Below, one piece after another: positions 1 to 12,608 of a stretch of DNA of 64,000 bases. This stretch comes from Anthopleura xanthogrammica (lineage: Eukaryota > Cnidaria > Anthozoa > Actiniaria > Actiniidae). The notes under the pieces were generated by a model. That model was not told the origin of the DNA. It saw only the letters and a program-made list of their open reading frames with translations, and did no database searches. The position numbers were made by a program, and so were the translations under genes. Each line of letters starts with the position of its first letter. The first letter of the stretch is position 1. The stretch lies in NCBI GenBank assembly GCA_964019055.1, contig OZ025214.1:3710858-3774857 (forward strand). The letters are read 5' to 3'.

Positions 1-291
1 ACCAATCTTAGAAACAGTAGAGATTTTGTTGATAAACAGACGAGTGTTATATATTTCAGCAAAAAAAAAAAGAGTTCAGAATAAAAAGTCAAGTTCAAGT
101 TCAGGAAAAAAGTTTTAATCTTTTTTAGAGTTTTTTTGCAGTCATTTTAAAGTCAACTCGCCTAGTTAGGAAGATTATAGGAATCTACACTAAATTCACT
201 AGAAATGGTAATTCTCCAGCGGTAAATATGTTTTAGATTATTGTAATATATCGTTTAGCAACATGGGGAATATCATGAGTTGTTTACGTAC

Positions 292-3200
292 CTGTACTAG
301 ACTGGAATCATGGCTCTCATCGACTTGTTTGTTCTGACCTGTGGATTTTGGTTGTTCGACTGATTGTTTACTAGAGTCTTCGTTGGATGTCTGTAATTAA
401 GAATGGTTAACACACGTCAGTAAAAAACAAACTATAATAATTTAAGAATAAATCCCGTTCTGATGAGGTATAGGAGCGTAAAGGCCCGTTCACACTAGCA
501 GCTTTGTCGCGCGACTTGAGCGGCGATTTTATGGCTATAGATCGCAGCTACGTCGCCGACAATTCAAACATGATTGAAATTTAGTGCAAAATCGTCAATG
601 AAATCGCCGCTCAAGTCGCGCGATAGATCTGCTAGTGTAAAATGGCCTTAAAGGCCCATTTACACTGGCGATTTTTGCTGCGATTTCGGCCGCGATTTTT
701 TGAAAATGTAATAAAGAGACATTTGTCCTGGTTATCTTGGTGTCCGGAATAAAACTTAACAAATTAATTCTCAGTTACCATTTTTGACTATGACCAAAAT
801 CGCTGCAAAAATCGCATCCAAAATCGCTCTTAAAAATCGCTAGTGTAACACGGGCCTTAAACACTTACACCTGCTGGAAGTATATGGGAATAGGATCAAC
901 ATGGATGATAGTTTTTTTCTTATTTCTTCGACTTATTTCTGATTAATTATCGCCCATGAACAAATAAAAACGAATGAATTCAGCATATTAAAAACACCTT
1001 TGTGGTAATACCACAACTGACAAGTTTATCTTTTTTCTGATTTCCGATTTTTAGATCGCCTACTGATAAGATGTTTTTGAATAGGCATATAATTAAACTT
1101 TGTTTGAAGTGGAGAAAATGACATGATAAAATGATAAAAACAGGTTATTGAACTGAAATGGTATCGTAATAAAAAGATTCTGATATGTTGTGTTATACGA
1201 GGAAAATAAAATATATGAATAGAGAGAGAGAAAGAGAGAAAGAGAGAAAGAGGAATCAATTTTAGAACAAAACCAGTGAAAAACTGTATCTTATCCGATC
1301 CAAATTTGTTATCACGAACCATTTCCCTGCTCAAAGCTACTTGGCGGGAACTGAATTAATTTATTTGTAAATAGAAAATGAAAACGAAAATGAAATCATT
1401 AACTAAAGGAAGGAACTCAGTGATTTGTCTTTGGTGTTCCCTCTCATCTATTTTCCATTTATTTATCCTATTCTCCTTTCCCAATAGACTGAAAGCCCTT
1501 TTTTATTTCTAGCGATCATTTGAAGATCAAGGTTGGAAGAAACTCGCATGTTGCAACTCTATCGGCTCTACAAGAGTTGTCGTACATATTTTCCAAACGA
1601 TTACAGCTGAAGAACTTATCAATATAATTTTTTATCAACTCTATATATCCGTTGTTTAATTGGTTTTCGCAGGAAAAATACTTTTCAAAAAGGATGTTGA
1701 GCTGCATTTTCGCTCCCGGAGCCCACGTTTCTGATGGTCTGCGCCAAGAAACAAAAGGCTTGCGACAAATCAAAATGCTTTTGCTTTCTGATTGGCTAAT
1801 ACAACAGCGTAAAGCCACCAAAATAAGGAAATTGGGACCAGAAAATGCTGAGAGGTGGTTTGAAGGAAGGAAAGATCCGTGAGATAGAAATACGCGTAAG
1901 GGATGTTATTACTGCAAAACTCTTCATTTTCCAAGAAAATGATGAAAATTACTAAACAAACAGAATAATAGGACGTGATGAACACAAGGGCTTATCCAGT
2001 TCGGTTGAAGTACGATTGTCTTTTTTATCGTTATAATCTTATTGAAATCCTAAGCCACACGAGATAGCTATCTTTCATGATAGCCAATTACACTTTGATG
2101 AACTCGAAAGGAAAATATGTCCAAAAAGAGAAAGGATAGAACACTTTCAAAATTATCTTAAGTGTGGGGCTAACAGGAAAATAAAAAAGAAATCATAATT
2201 TTTTTCAGTGGAATTCGTCAATTTTGTTTATATATTTTCCAGTTTCCCTCGCATCTAAAATAATTTTGAAGAGTCCGGCTATAGGAACAGAGAGAGGGAT
2301 AAAAAAAGAAAGGGGCTAAAAGAGAGGAGGGAAATGAATGAAAGAAAGAGATGATGAAAGAGTTACCTTGGCTTGAGGGCTAAACGTTAACAGCTTATCA
2401 ACATCAGAGAGATTGGTCGCGTCTTTGCCTTGTGCCTCCTTGATCGCAGTAAGTCTTGTCTGCTGTGCTCGCCGGTTTGGCGGCGTGTTCATAAGCAGTA
2501 AATCATCGAAACTATATGCAAGCAAAACATATAGTCAGTATGACTAATAAAGTAAATAAGACAACATACTCTTCTCGGTGGAATACTGTGAGGATGGTGT
2601 GTTTAGTTATCGAACTAATTCGTGAAATTCTGTCGCAAAATATATGCAAATTTAACTCATTTTTGAAATATTGTCACAGATAAAAACGTCCAATAATGTA
2701 ATTTTGACAGCTAATTTTCACAAAGCAATACCCATTAAGACCACAATAAGCTGAACATCTCATATGAAAATCAACTAAAATAGGAAACTCCGCGTTGTTT
2801 TTTATTGGCGTAAAAAATCTAAAAACATTCTCTGCTTGACTCCATTTCGTTTCCGATATCTCCTGATCAACAAACCAAACCGCTCATTAATCTGCAACCC
2901 TTTCCTAAAGGGCCTTCAGTTACGTACAAACCCATGTGGTAAATGTACCGAACTGGGCTCTCAAATGGTTTCCCAATTCAAGCATCGTGATTGGTTGATA
3001 TTTCTTTTTGTCTGTTCTGATTGGTCCAAAACGAAAACCATTTGAGTGTCATGGTATTTTGTTTCACCACTACGCGAAGTCTCCTTCAGAGTTGATATTT
3101 TTACCCGAAAAAAGAAAACCATGATTATGACGTCATTTACGTTAAAGCTGCGCGTACGCATTAAGAAAAAAAGACCAAGGTAAAACATAAATCTTATTTT

Positions 3201-6200
3201 GGGAAAAATTAAATCGGATTCGAGTCTTTTGCCGGAGCAGCACAAAAGAGAGATGATTTGAATTCTTTCCGGTTGAAATAATGATGTTATGGGTTGTGAG
3301 AGCACATAAAGATTTGACTTACTTTGCTGGCGCTGTTTGTTTTGAATTGATTGCATCCGCTTTCATCTGCTTCAAATCTTAAACAACAATCCAAAGAAAT
3401 TGCATGGTTGAATCTTAAATGCTTGAATCTTAAACAGATAACCAGTAATATATCGAGTGTGTTCACGGTGGCTATGTTGTAGGGCAGAAACAATACAATG
3501 TTTTCGCATAAAGAGACTTCATTTCCCAAAGAAAACTTTTTAGTCTTTTGCCCTACAACATGGCGGCTGTGAATCCCCTCTATTCAATATCAAAGTCAAA
3601 AAATATAAAAGATAGTCCCGAAATATCATCACATTTCAATAATAATCACTACCCTTAGCTAGCATGGTACTGCAAATACTACTTCGTTATATCACCAAAA
3701 ACCAAAATATATCCGATAAATATGATGTCAGTACCGTAATTAACCTTCAAATGGCTTCCATATTCAATTGAGAATGGACCGACAGAATTTCGCGCGTTGA
3801 TTTGCTCGCAAGAAAGCCATTTGAGTGTTACGGAACTAGTACGTTCCTCACTGACGGAAACTTACTCCAATAGATGAAAAAACTGCCTCAAAATTCAGCA
3901 CAATTTTGAGCCCCCTCTCTATTATTTGAAGTAAACCTATTTCACTGACAAGTCTTCATCTCGTATGTCAAGAAAATATTAAGAGAATATTATATAAAGA
4001 CCCACGCACTTGTATGGGAGCAATTGTCATACCTTGGTCTGGAGATCCTTTGACAAGAGGATCAAACTTGACGTAGAGTGACTGACGAGCAAGAGCCGAC
4101 TAGAACAAGACAGCATTAATTATTAGAATGACAGGTAAAATGGAATAGTCTGAAGATATAATGAATGGGAAAAGACAGGCATGAAAAACGAAGAAAAATA
4201 GAAAACAAAATGGAAACAAGGAAAACAGGGCAAATCGAAAAATGAAAAACGAATGCAATGAAATAGGAAAAAAAGAAAGAGCCTATAATGGACCAGACAA
4301 AAAAGCATTTATAAACGGATGAGTCTTAAGAAAATCATATACATGACCCCAGGTATCAGAATAATAAATTCAGTATATTATTGGAACAAATCATCAACAT
4401 TAAATTCGTGTTTGGCCTCAAAGCCTGGTTTAACGAGGATGTTGACACGACAGTCCCTTTAGCGGGATCAACAACTGAACCAAGCCTCAGGAATTGTACA
4501 GTATATATAAATTTAGTTACCTAATGGATTCAAAAATACTATGTCATTCAAATCATTTTTTCTTAAATGGAAATCCCAAATACTAAGGCAGGTGTAATCG
4601 TTTCCCCCGCTAAATGTATTTTCAATAAACCAAAAGAACGTTAAATAGCAGGATGCATTATTCATCTCGACAAGGTGTCTGAGGGAGCCATTCTCGGCTT
4701 GTGATTGGTCAATCCAGCGTCAATTCAATTACTTCAAAGGTTTCTGTCAAACCGAAACTGACTGGAGAAGATAGTAGATACTGTATGCAGAGCCGGTAAG
4801 ACTTGACGCCGGTGGGTTGAAAATAAGAAGCTGGGCTTTCAAGACAAGTGAAACAACAGCTATACACTAGATTTTGTTACTCATGTGACCAAGGAAAAAA
4901 AATCAAAGATGAATAATGTGAAAGATGGAATCTACCGTTATAATATCTCGAGAAAAACCGTCTCGGTCTAGGGATACATGGCATTAACAAATGATATGGT
5001 TAAGGCTGCGATATCAGAAGGTAATTTTATCGTGTTTTATTTCCAACTATATCATGTTCGTTAAATTAAAAAAACAAAAATTTCATCAAATTTATTCAAT
5101 TTTTCCGTGTATTCTGAATTCGCGACGATTTCAATAAAAACTTCGGGTGATGATAATGAATTCATTTCATGCCACAAAACGATAGTTTGCTTTTAAAATG
5201 AAGATAAAAAGTTCTTTGATAATGCATGAAAATGATGATTTACATCTTTTGGGTGCAGGCTAATTTTCAAAACAATGCTCATCGTTTACCTTTTTTCGCC
5301 GATTATAAGGAAAAAGTTCATTTCATAGAATTTTTTTTATTGAAACGATTAAATGTCTAGCATTCTTTAATCGAAACAAAATGAATTAAAACATACCAAT
5401 GGAAAATTGAATTTTCTAACCAGATTCTTGAAATTCAATTTGCAAAATAATTATCTTACATGTAAATATCCATAGAGTGTGAGCCAGAGGACATATCTCC
5501 AACGCACTTTGTATTTTTTGAGAAGTAAAATTTCTAGTATTTGATATTAATAATACCCCTACCACCAGGGCAACCGGACCTCTTGTTATCAACATCCCCT
5601 GGGACAATTAAACTAAGGCGTTGTCACTACCTCGTTCGACTTAAATTCATGTAAACAGGACTTAATGATCACCAAAACAAATTCCATTTGGCTGTTGTAA
5701 GCTTTGGCTGTTGTAAGCTTTGGCTGTCGTATCACAGCGTGGGACACCCACAACAGAGCTTAGCTTCAATATATTACTGTGAAGCCCAGGATCGAATTGG
5801 AATTGAAAGATTTTTTTTTTTACAGTTGAAATTGTAGTTGATTCTACAGCTTCAGTGTTTATTCTTAACTTATTTTATTGCATAATGTAATCAAATATTC
5901 GGTCCACAGGAAAAATATTAAAAATAACAGAGAGGAAATAAGTAAAATGATAAAGATAATATGTTGAATTTGAAAATGCATGCAGTGGCCAAAGTAGCTT
6001 ACACTTTTATTTTGATTGATCACTAAGGGAAAACAGTGGAAAAAGGGAGGAAATGGAAGAAAATGGGAGAGAAAATGGGAGAGAAAATGGGAAAGAAAAT
6101 GGGACACATTATCACTTACCAATCTATCAAGGTTGCCAGAATTGCCAAATTTCTCCAGGTAGTCCAGTTCTAGAGAGAAAGCTAAAAGGGGGAAAAACAT

Positions 6201-9200
6201 TACATACTTTAAATTCACTTCTCATTATTAATAATAACCCAGGGTACCACAACATACTCTTTCTATTTTTCTAATGTTGACGTTCTCTGGTTAACATTTG
6301 TAATGATAGAAAATTTCAGCTGAACTCATAGTTCCTTACTTTCAAAGGTTTCAGGTTGGAAGCCGAAAGCTTCTATCCTTACAAATATTAATCAGAGAAC
6401 CTCTACATTGTTGATAATTTTTCTACTGAAGTAGCCTGAATTTCGGCTATACCCAAGAATTTAATAAACGTTTTTTACTCAAGAGTGACAAGCTACTTGT
6501 AAGTGCTTTTTTAGTAAATAATTTCAGGATACATTTAGACACTACAATTAGCAGTGAAAAAAATGCTGCAGGGCTTGAAAGTGAGTTGCTATTCATGACG
6601 ACAGACTAAATTAGTTTTAGTTTAGTCATACCTTGTCAAGGCAAAGATTTTATCAAAAAAGTTCGAATTCTGTTTGGACATTGTCCAATGAAAAGCTGTT
6701 AAATTTTCAAACCCAGTGCTGAATAACCAAGTGTTTGGGGTAAAGATCATAGAGTCACTGACAGCTCTTGTAAGCCACAATCTCATTATCCTGCATTGCT
6801 TCCTCTAACAAGAAAAAACAACTGCAGATCACCAAGCAATGCAGGCTACCATGTTATGAAATCAGAAAAGTAGTTGTAACTACAGTAGAGCTGGTTGCTT
6901 ACAAGAGTTGTCACATAACAGAGCTTTAAATTGACTGCAATTATTTTAATATTATAACTTTTTTTTACCTTCACTAGATGATTTGAAGTCATCATTTCCC
7001 AGCCCAAACTCATCCTGTTTCTCTAAGAAGACATTATCTTGCATAGGTGAAGTGTTTTCTTTCTTCCCTTCTTCATTTTCATTGGCTGTAAATGCAGGCT
7101 GTTTTACTGTTTCTTCCTGACTAGTCATAACACTATCACTCTTGCTTTCCCCTTGCGAGTTCTCTCCTTGAGGAGATCCACTATCTGATGCTTGTTGTTT
7201 TGGGAAAAGTGAAGATGATTCATCATTTCCATTTACTGCCTTCTCACCAGCACCAGCAAACATCACGTTGAATGGGTCTTCTTCTTTAGGCATCTTCTTC
7301 TTCTTTGTTTTCCAAGGCTTCGGTGGCATGGGCTTCTTGAATTTTTCATCATCACCATTTGTCTCTGTTTCTTTCTTTGGTGCTGCTTTGGGTTCCCTTC
7401 TTTTGACAGGCAAAGAAATATCATCATCATCATCATCATCATCTGGGATATTTTCCTTTTCTTCTGTATTTTCTTGGTTGTCTTTAGTTACTTGTGCCTC
7501 CTTTCCTGGTGACGGTTTTGCTCCTCTGCGTTTGACGGGCAGTGAATCCTCATCATTATCATCTGTTTGGTTTAATCCAATTTCAATTTTGGGAGTAATC
7601 AATCGGAGTTGATCAAGCTTTCTTGTCATCTCTTCCAGACTCTTTCCTCCAAACTTTGAATCCATCATTGCATCAATCCTGCTTCCATGTGATAATTCAA
7701 AGGGAGGGATTTCTCCATCGTCTGGGAAGTCATTCTTTGCAAGAAGTTTCTCGATGTCTTCACTGGTAACCATTGTATCTGAGTGAATAAACAAGTAAGT
7801 ATAAGTGTTATATGCAACTGATGAATGCAAATGTCAAGCACGGGTGGCGTGCGACCTGGGTTGGAGTCTTGCCAGGCACAGTGTTAGAGTTGTTTGAATT
7901 GTTTGAGTAGAGTTGCTTGTTGGTTCTCTCAAGTGCTTTGAGGTTTTCCTCTGGGTTAAACAGTTTTCCTCCCTCCATAAAAATTAGCTTCTAAATTCTA
8001 ATTGGAATTTCAGTGGACTAAATTCTATTTATTTATTCAAATATTTTTTGATCAAATGTAAGAGTCCAATTTCTCTCAGCTTGTTTAATTTACAAACAGA
8101 AACTTGAATGTTCTTTTACTCTTTACTGTTACAGTATACCCTGTATCAATAAAGAGTTTATAATGCTCAGTTCAATCCTGTTGAGCTGCGCCACTGCAGT
8201 ACATGCAGTGATAATATGCTATAATCTCAGTTTCTCAGTCAGTTGTCATTAACTTTGTATTAGAGAGTTTAAGAATCTCGTCTACGGCAGACGTGAAACG
8301 TCAGTTGACCAGTGAAAAGTTCTTTAAAATTAGTAAAAAGGAATCGCAAAAATCTCCAAGTCGTAGATAAACAAAATAATATTTCTTTTCGTTAAGAAAG
8401 TTTGTAAAAGATATAGTAAAATACAGGAAAACGAAGAAAACTTGGTAACGTTTGCCATTTGGGGGAGAAAAAAACGTGAATCTTAAGCTCTCTATTATTA
8501 TATTGATAGACACATACCACAATCAGGTGATGTTCTTTCACTTCCTATTGGTGAAAAAGCTCTTTCTTCATCCTCTCCTGCCTTCAGAAGTGAATTCAAA
8601 GATGCGATAGCAGGGTCCAAGGGACCTGCACCATCAATATCTAGACCGTCATCCATTATTTTATCAGGTACAATCTGTGCTGCAGGCTTCTGTTCTTCAA
8701 CACTTGAAGTACACTCTGGTCTACTTTCAATAGACTCAACAACTTTGTTTGGGGATGTTTCTTTTTCTTCTTCACTTGCTCCCGTTTTCTCTGCTTGTGT
8801 TTCTGGGGATCTAAAGATGTTTGAAGGTGAATTTATTTTCTAGTTTTTTTAAAATATAATACATTATATTATTATATTATTAAACACTTTCAATTATCAG
8901 CTTTCCTCTGGTATATCTGGTTTATTTTCTTGCTACATAATTCTCTCAGACTATGTACCCGAGTGTAAATCTTGTTACCCATAAGTGATTTTTGCAAATG
9001 TAGATTCCACTTTTTTCATTTAAGCAATGATGGTCATTAATAGACCTCTTCGGCTTGGGGGTAATGTTTTCCCATTTCAGACCACATGTCATTCTCTTGA
9101 GAATAAGATTCTTTGTTTGAGTTGTATCCATATTCATGTGTCTTCTCATGCGCAACCGTTAAACAATGAAATGACACTCTGGGGAATGACACATGGTCTG

Positions 9201-12200
9201 AAATGGGAAAACATTATGCCCAAGCCGAAGAGGTCTATTAGTTACGATATAAAGTCTAAAAAACAACATTAAATACAATTTGAGTCCCACCGGGTTTGGT
9301 GTCGTATGTGAGTAGAGGTTGTTGGTTCTCTCCTGTACTTCAAAGGTTTTTCTCCAGGTTCTCCAGTTTTCTCTCTCCACAAAAATCAACTTCTAAATTC
9401 TAATTTGATCTACAAGGGCCTACATGAAAATTACTCTGTGTAACTCTAGTACCCCTAGAAAGCAAACTGTGTAGATTGGAAAATACTTACTTGATGCTTG
9501 GTAGATTGTTGATAATATCTTCAAGAAACTCCTGTTGGAACAACCATTTAATTTCTATTATTTTATATTAAACAAAACACAACAATATGAAAACATCAAC
9601 CACAACAAGACATTTGATTCTGGCAGATGTTATTTTATTGTTGTAAAATGTTTAATTATTAAATTATATAGAATGCCATTCCACAACAGGACATTTAAAT
9701 TAACTAAATCTGCTGTCAGTATTAATACACAAATAACCACTTGTGGATATTCATGACAATGAAATATTTGAACATAGTATTAATAGCATTGTATTTGGAT
9801 GTCTGTATGTGCATGTGTGTGGAGTGAATGCCACAAAGGAGCCCCACAGGGAGTTATGTATGTCAAATGTCATGCTATATATCAATCACTTCTCCGATAA
9901 GTTATGAAATTATTAAAATATATTTTGGCCATTATTCAAAAGGCTGGCAAACATTACAATTTTTTGAAAATAGAAAATAAAAACTCAAATGTTCATAAAT
10001 GTACGATTTTATTTAAGGCCTGGTTTAGATGTCCAATTTCAGATGTGCCGAATCTAATGCAAATGAACAAAACCTATTGTTTGAATTCATTTGCATTAGA
10101 TTCGGTACATGTAAAATTTGACGTCTAAACCAGGTCTAAGGTACAATTTCAACAAATGTACATTTTTGTACAATTAATAACTGTCAATTTTATTCCAATA
10201 AATATCTACACTTCACGACATGTAAAGAGTTTTGAAATTAGCTCAGTGGTGAAATATTTAGCTGGGGTCTAACAATGTACATCATTTGTATAATTTTAAC
10301 AAATTTCCGATGGTTTACATACCTAAACCATCGGAAAATTTATTCTAAAGAAAAAAACAAAGATTTGACCATGCAGACAAGTTCCAATTCTGGCCGGGCA
10401 TTGTCCGATGAACGGCAAGTTTATTTAGACCTTTATTATAATTTTTCTCTCTAATATAGTTTTAATACTTACTCTTGCAGCTTCAAGATGTATCTGATGG
10501 TCTTCTTTAGTAACTATTTGAGTTCTCTCTGTCCAGTTTTCAAGTTCGTCAAGACTGCGTATCTCCTCCCACGTGTCTAGCTGTAACTGGGTCAACTCTA
10601 CCTTGTAACAGGCAGGATGGTGATGGACTGGAGTATTCTTGAAAGTAACCTGATTAATATAGAAATGTCATAAATATTAACTTTTTTATAAACAAAGATA
10701 CCTACATCACATATTAAATGAACATCTTGGAAAAAATGTGAGTACCAGATGGGCATAAAATAACTGTTAGATAGCCATTTTCATATGGGAGTTTTGTTTA
10801 TCACTCACAGTCAGAATGACTCGGCCCATCATAAATTTGATTGACAGAAGCCCAAACACAAGTCATCTGGACTAAGTTGCAAAAATACGATGTTAAGCGC
10901 TGTAATACTTTTCTCATGTTATTTACTGCATGCTTTATAACTACATAGAGTATACATGCATGTTTTCTATTTGTTTTATTGAAAACTATAAAGCTTTTAT
11001 ATACAAAGTGGATTCTCATCATTCAGATACAGCTATTTTCATAAACATGCCAATAACTCAGTAGCTGCGAGCTGCACACTAAAATTTAGCTTTTCCGCTT
11101 CCGTCAATCAAAAATAATCAGTCTGTACCTTTTATATTTATGATTGGTGGCACTGAAAAAGCAAATTTCAAGTTGCAACTCGCAACAACAGAATTTGAAT
11201 GCTTATGAAAATAAATTTCATTAGCAGTAAGTAGCAGTTCAATAATGAATAATGTCATATACAGTGGAACCCCGCTTTACAGCCACTCGCTTAATACGAC
11301 CACCCGGTTATTACGGACAGTTTTGTAGGTCCCAACAAAATACATTTTCTATTAAATTTACCTGCTTAATACAGACACCTGGCTAATGCGGCCACTTTGG
11401 CCTGTCTCTTAGGTGGCCATATTAACTGGGTACCACTGTAATGTTATATATCATTCAACTGAAACCTACGAATCATCAATTGACCTCCACAGTATCAGAC
11501 GTCTGGCTCTATGACTTACATTAATAAAGAATTCTAACATAGATGGTTGTAAAACTTAAGAAGCCAAAAAAACAAGTTGTCTCAGATTATACCTAAATGT
11601 ATGGTTCAATAATTACAAAAACAGGTGCGAATCTTGATTGTTTAATCATTCAGCACAGAAAAATAACTGACTGGCAATGACAAAGAATAATATGCACAAC
11701 CTTACAAGTTTGTATCCGACGAGATACGAGATATTGAAAGTGAAATTTTTCAGTTTCAAAGATTTTGGAATTAATTATCTATTAAATATGACAAAATTTT
11801 GATTGTTATAATGGATCTGAATAACAAATTCAGTCATCTTATACTAATGAATTAATAAAATAACCTACAAAAACTACACAAGTTTATAGACTAAGGCTTC
11901 CATGTAAGCATTGTGAAATAATTTTCAATAAATTAAGCTTTACTATTAATAAGCTCATCAGATTTTCACTCAGACTGATAAACAAAAATGTAACATTGGT
12001 TATTCAATAATATATATATATGAAATAAAAATACAACCACCAGTTATAACGGAACGATATTGATATCTTAAGCTTATAGAATAAAGATTTCTTATTTTTA
12101 TCAAAAAAAAATTAATTTGGTCGATGACGTTAGTCATTAGCAAACACTTTTGAATCTTACTTCAACGAGAATATTACGAGTCTTTGTACTCAAAATATTA

Positions 12201-12608
12201 CTCATAGAGTAAATAAAAAGTCTTATAAGTGTTGTCTGTAGAGATATTTGAACTTAAAGCTTACATTTTTATGAGAAATTTTAGACTCTAGGGCCAAATA
12301 TGTCATGTTTATACTTCACGTTAATTATATTGTAGCAGCTACAAATTGATAATAAAGGAAAGTTCTAACCTCCTGAAGCCCTGTTGAGATTGCTATTTGT
12401 TGATATTGTAAGATAAAAAGTGAATATTTTTCGTAGGAGAGTAAAAACTTACTTTTGGCGGTTTTTGTGGGGTCAACTGTTGCACCGACGAGACGTTCTC
12501 TTTCTGCGAAGGCTTCAAAATAGAATTCGTCGAAGTCGTTTTGCCTTCTTTAGCAAACTCATTGAGAATATTCACGTTCTCTTTCTCTTCTAAATGGCTG
12601 CTTGACAT
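292..12608 (-). CDS. TACC: TACC family protein (transforming acidic coiled-coil), 5' part
   Basis: Ten coding exons join in phase: 12453-12608, 10473-10649, 9491-9531, 8518-8810, 6969-7778, 6120-6169, 4033-4099, 3323-3377, 2367-2511, 292-390. They give about 631 residues. The N-terminus carries SQKENV followed by PPKVTFKNTP, matching the N-terminal KENV/KVTF pattern of TACC3. A long acidic low-complexity middle (residues about 125-492) includes a poly-Asp tract and two SLPVKRR repeats. Then come DYLEKFGNSGNLDRL and SALARQSLYVKFDPLV, the conserved segment just before the TACC domain. TACC proteins bind microtubules through ch-TOG/XMAP215 partners and are recruited to centrosomes and spindles by Aurora A; that role is family knowledge. 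The C-terminal coiled coil must lie left of position 1. The start is the first Met of the 12608 exon. The 3323-3377 exon uses an AAG acceptor and is the least certain; its phases fit both neighbours. Exons between 390 and 2367 could have been missed. Confidence 0.87.
481..649. mobile_element. Palindromic MITE, AAGGCC termini
   Basis: A near-complete inverted repeat starting AAGGCCCGTTCACACTAGCA and ending as the imperfect complement, with GC-rich subterminal motifs such as CGCGCGACTTGAGCGGCGAT on both arms. No coding capacity. It lies between TACC exons 292-390 and 2367-2511, so it is probably intronic, and directly abuts the next element. Confidence 0.75.
651..858. mobile_element. MITE of the same AAGGCC family
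   Basis: It begins AAGGCCCATTTACACTGGCG and ends CGCTAGTGTAACACGGGCCTT, giving terminal inverted repeats of roughly 25 bp with repeated AAAATCGC motifs inside. Non-coding. It sits immediately next to the element at 481-649, separated only by a shared TTA-like junction. Confidence 0.72.
3731..3842. mobile_element. Short inverted repeat, possible MITE
   Basis: Left arm AGTACCGTAATTAACCTTCA with TTCAAATGGCTT, right arm AAGCCATTTGAGTGTTACGG ending in AGTAC. A related arrangement (CTCAAATGGTTT to AAACCATTTGAG) occurs at about 2958-3048. Both are in TACC introns. Arms are imperfect, so this is a tentative element call. Confidence 0.45.
6969..7778 (-). CDS. TACC: Largest TACC exon: acidic region with SLPVKRR repeats
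   Basis: An 810-bp exon with acceptor at 7780/7779 and donor GTAAAA after 6969, encoding about residues 223-493 of the TACC homologue. It is rich in Glu, Asp, Ser and Lys. It contains two imperfect copies of an acidic stretch followed by SLPVKRR and a Lys/Pro tail (about 7500-7556 and 7370-7445), with a pure Asp run coded by a TCATCA tract at about 7424-7443. Vertebrate TACC proteins also carry internal acidic repeats in this position; whether these are homologous is not shown by the sequence. Confidence 0.85.
7840..7995 (+). repeat. SINE-like fragment in TACC intron
   Basis: The stretch has a region resembling a degenerate tRNA B box (GGGTTGGAGTC) and a tail reading AGGTTTTCCTCTGGGTTA, then TTTTCCTCCCTCCATAAAAA. 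A similar tail recurs at 9300-9410 and again downstream of the C-family genes (about 45240-45330, 52125-52200, 58200-58290). That recurrence supports an interspersed SINE-type repeat. Boundaries are approximate. Confidence 0.45.
9037..9240. mobile_element. MITE with long terminal inverted repeats
   Basis: Left arm TAATAGACCTCTTCGGCTTG and on through ATGTTTTCCCATTTCAGACC; the right arm is its complement, ending CCGAAGAGGTCTATTA. Arms exceed 50 bp with few mismatches around a short non-coding centre. It lies in a TACC intron. Confidence 0.8.
10014..10140. mobile_element. Foldback MITE
   Basis: Termini TAAGGCCTGGTTTAGATGTC and TCTAAACCAGGTCTAAG with an inner palindrome built on GAATCTAATGCAAATGAA. 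Almost the whole 127 bp folds on itself. Non-coding, in a TACC intron. Confidence 0.75.
11061..11195. mobile_element. Imperfect inverted repeat, probable MITE
   Basis: Left arm AGCTGCGAGCTGCACACTAA then ATTTAGCTTTTCC; right arm GAAAAAGCAAATTTCAAGTT then GCAACTCGCAAC. The arms pair with several mismatches. In a TACC intron; no open reading frame of note. Confidence 0.5.
11262..11438. mobile_element. Mariner/pogo-like MITE with TA duplication
   Basis: It starts CAGTGGAACCCCGC and ends GGGTACCACTG, flanked on both sides by TA (11260-11261 and 11439-11440). TA target duplication with CAGTGGAACCCC-type ends is typical of non-autonomous Tc1/mariner-pogo elements. Related left ends with the same start occur at about 56124 and 63634. 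Confidence 0.78.
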
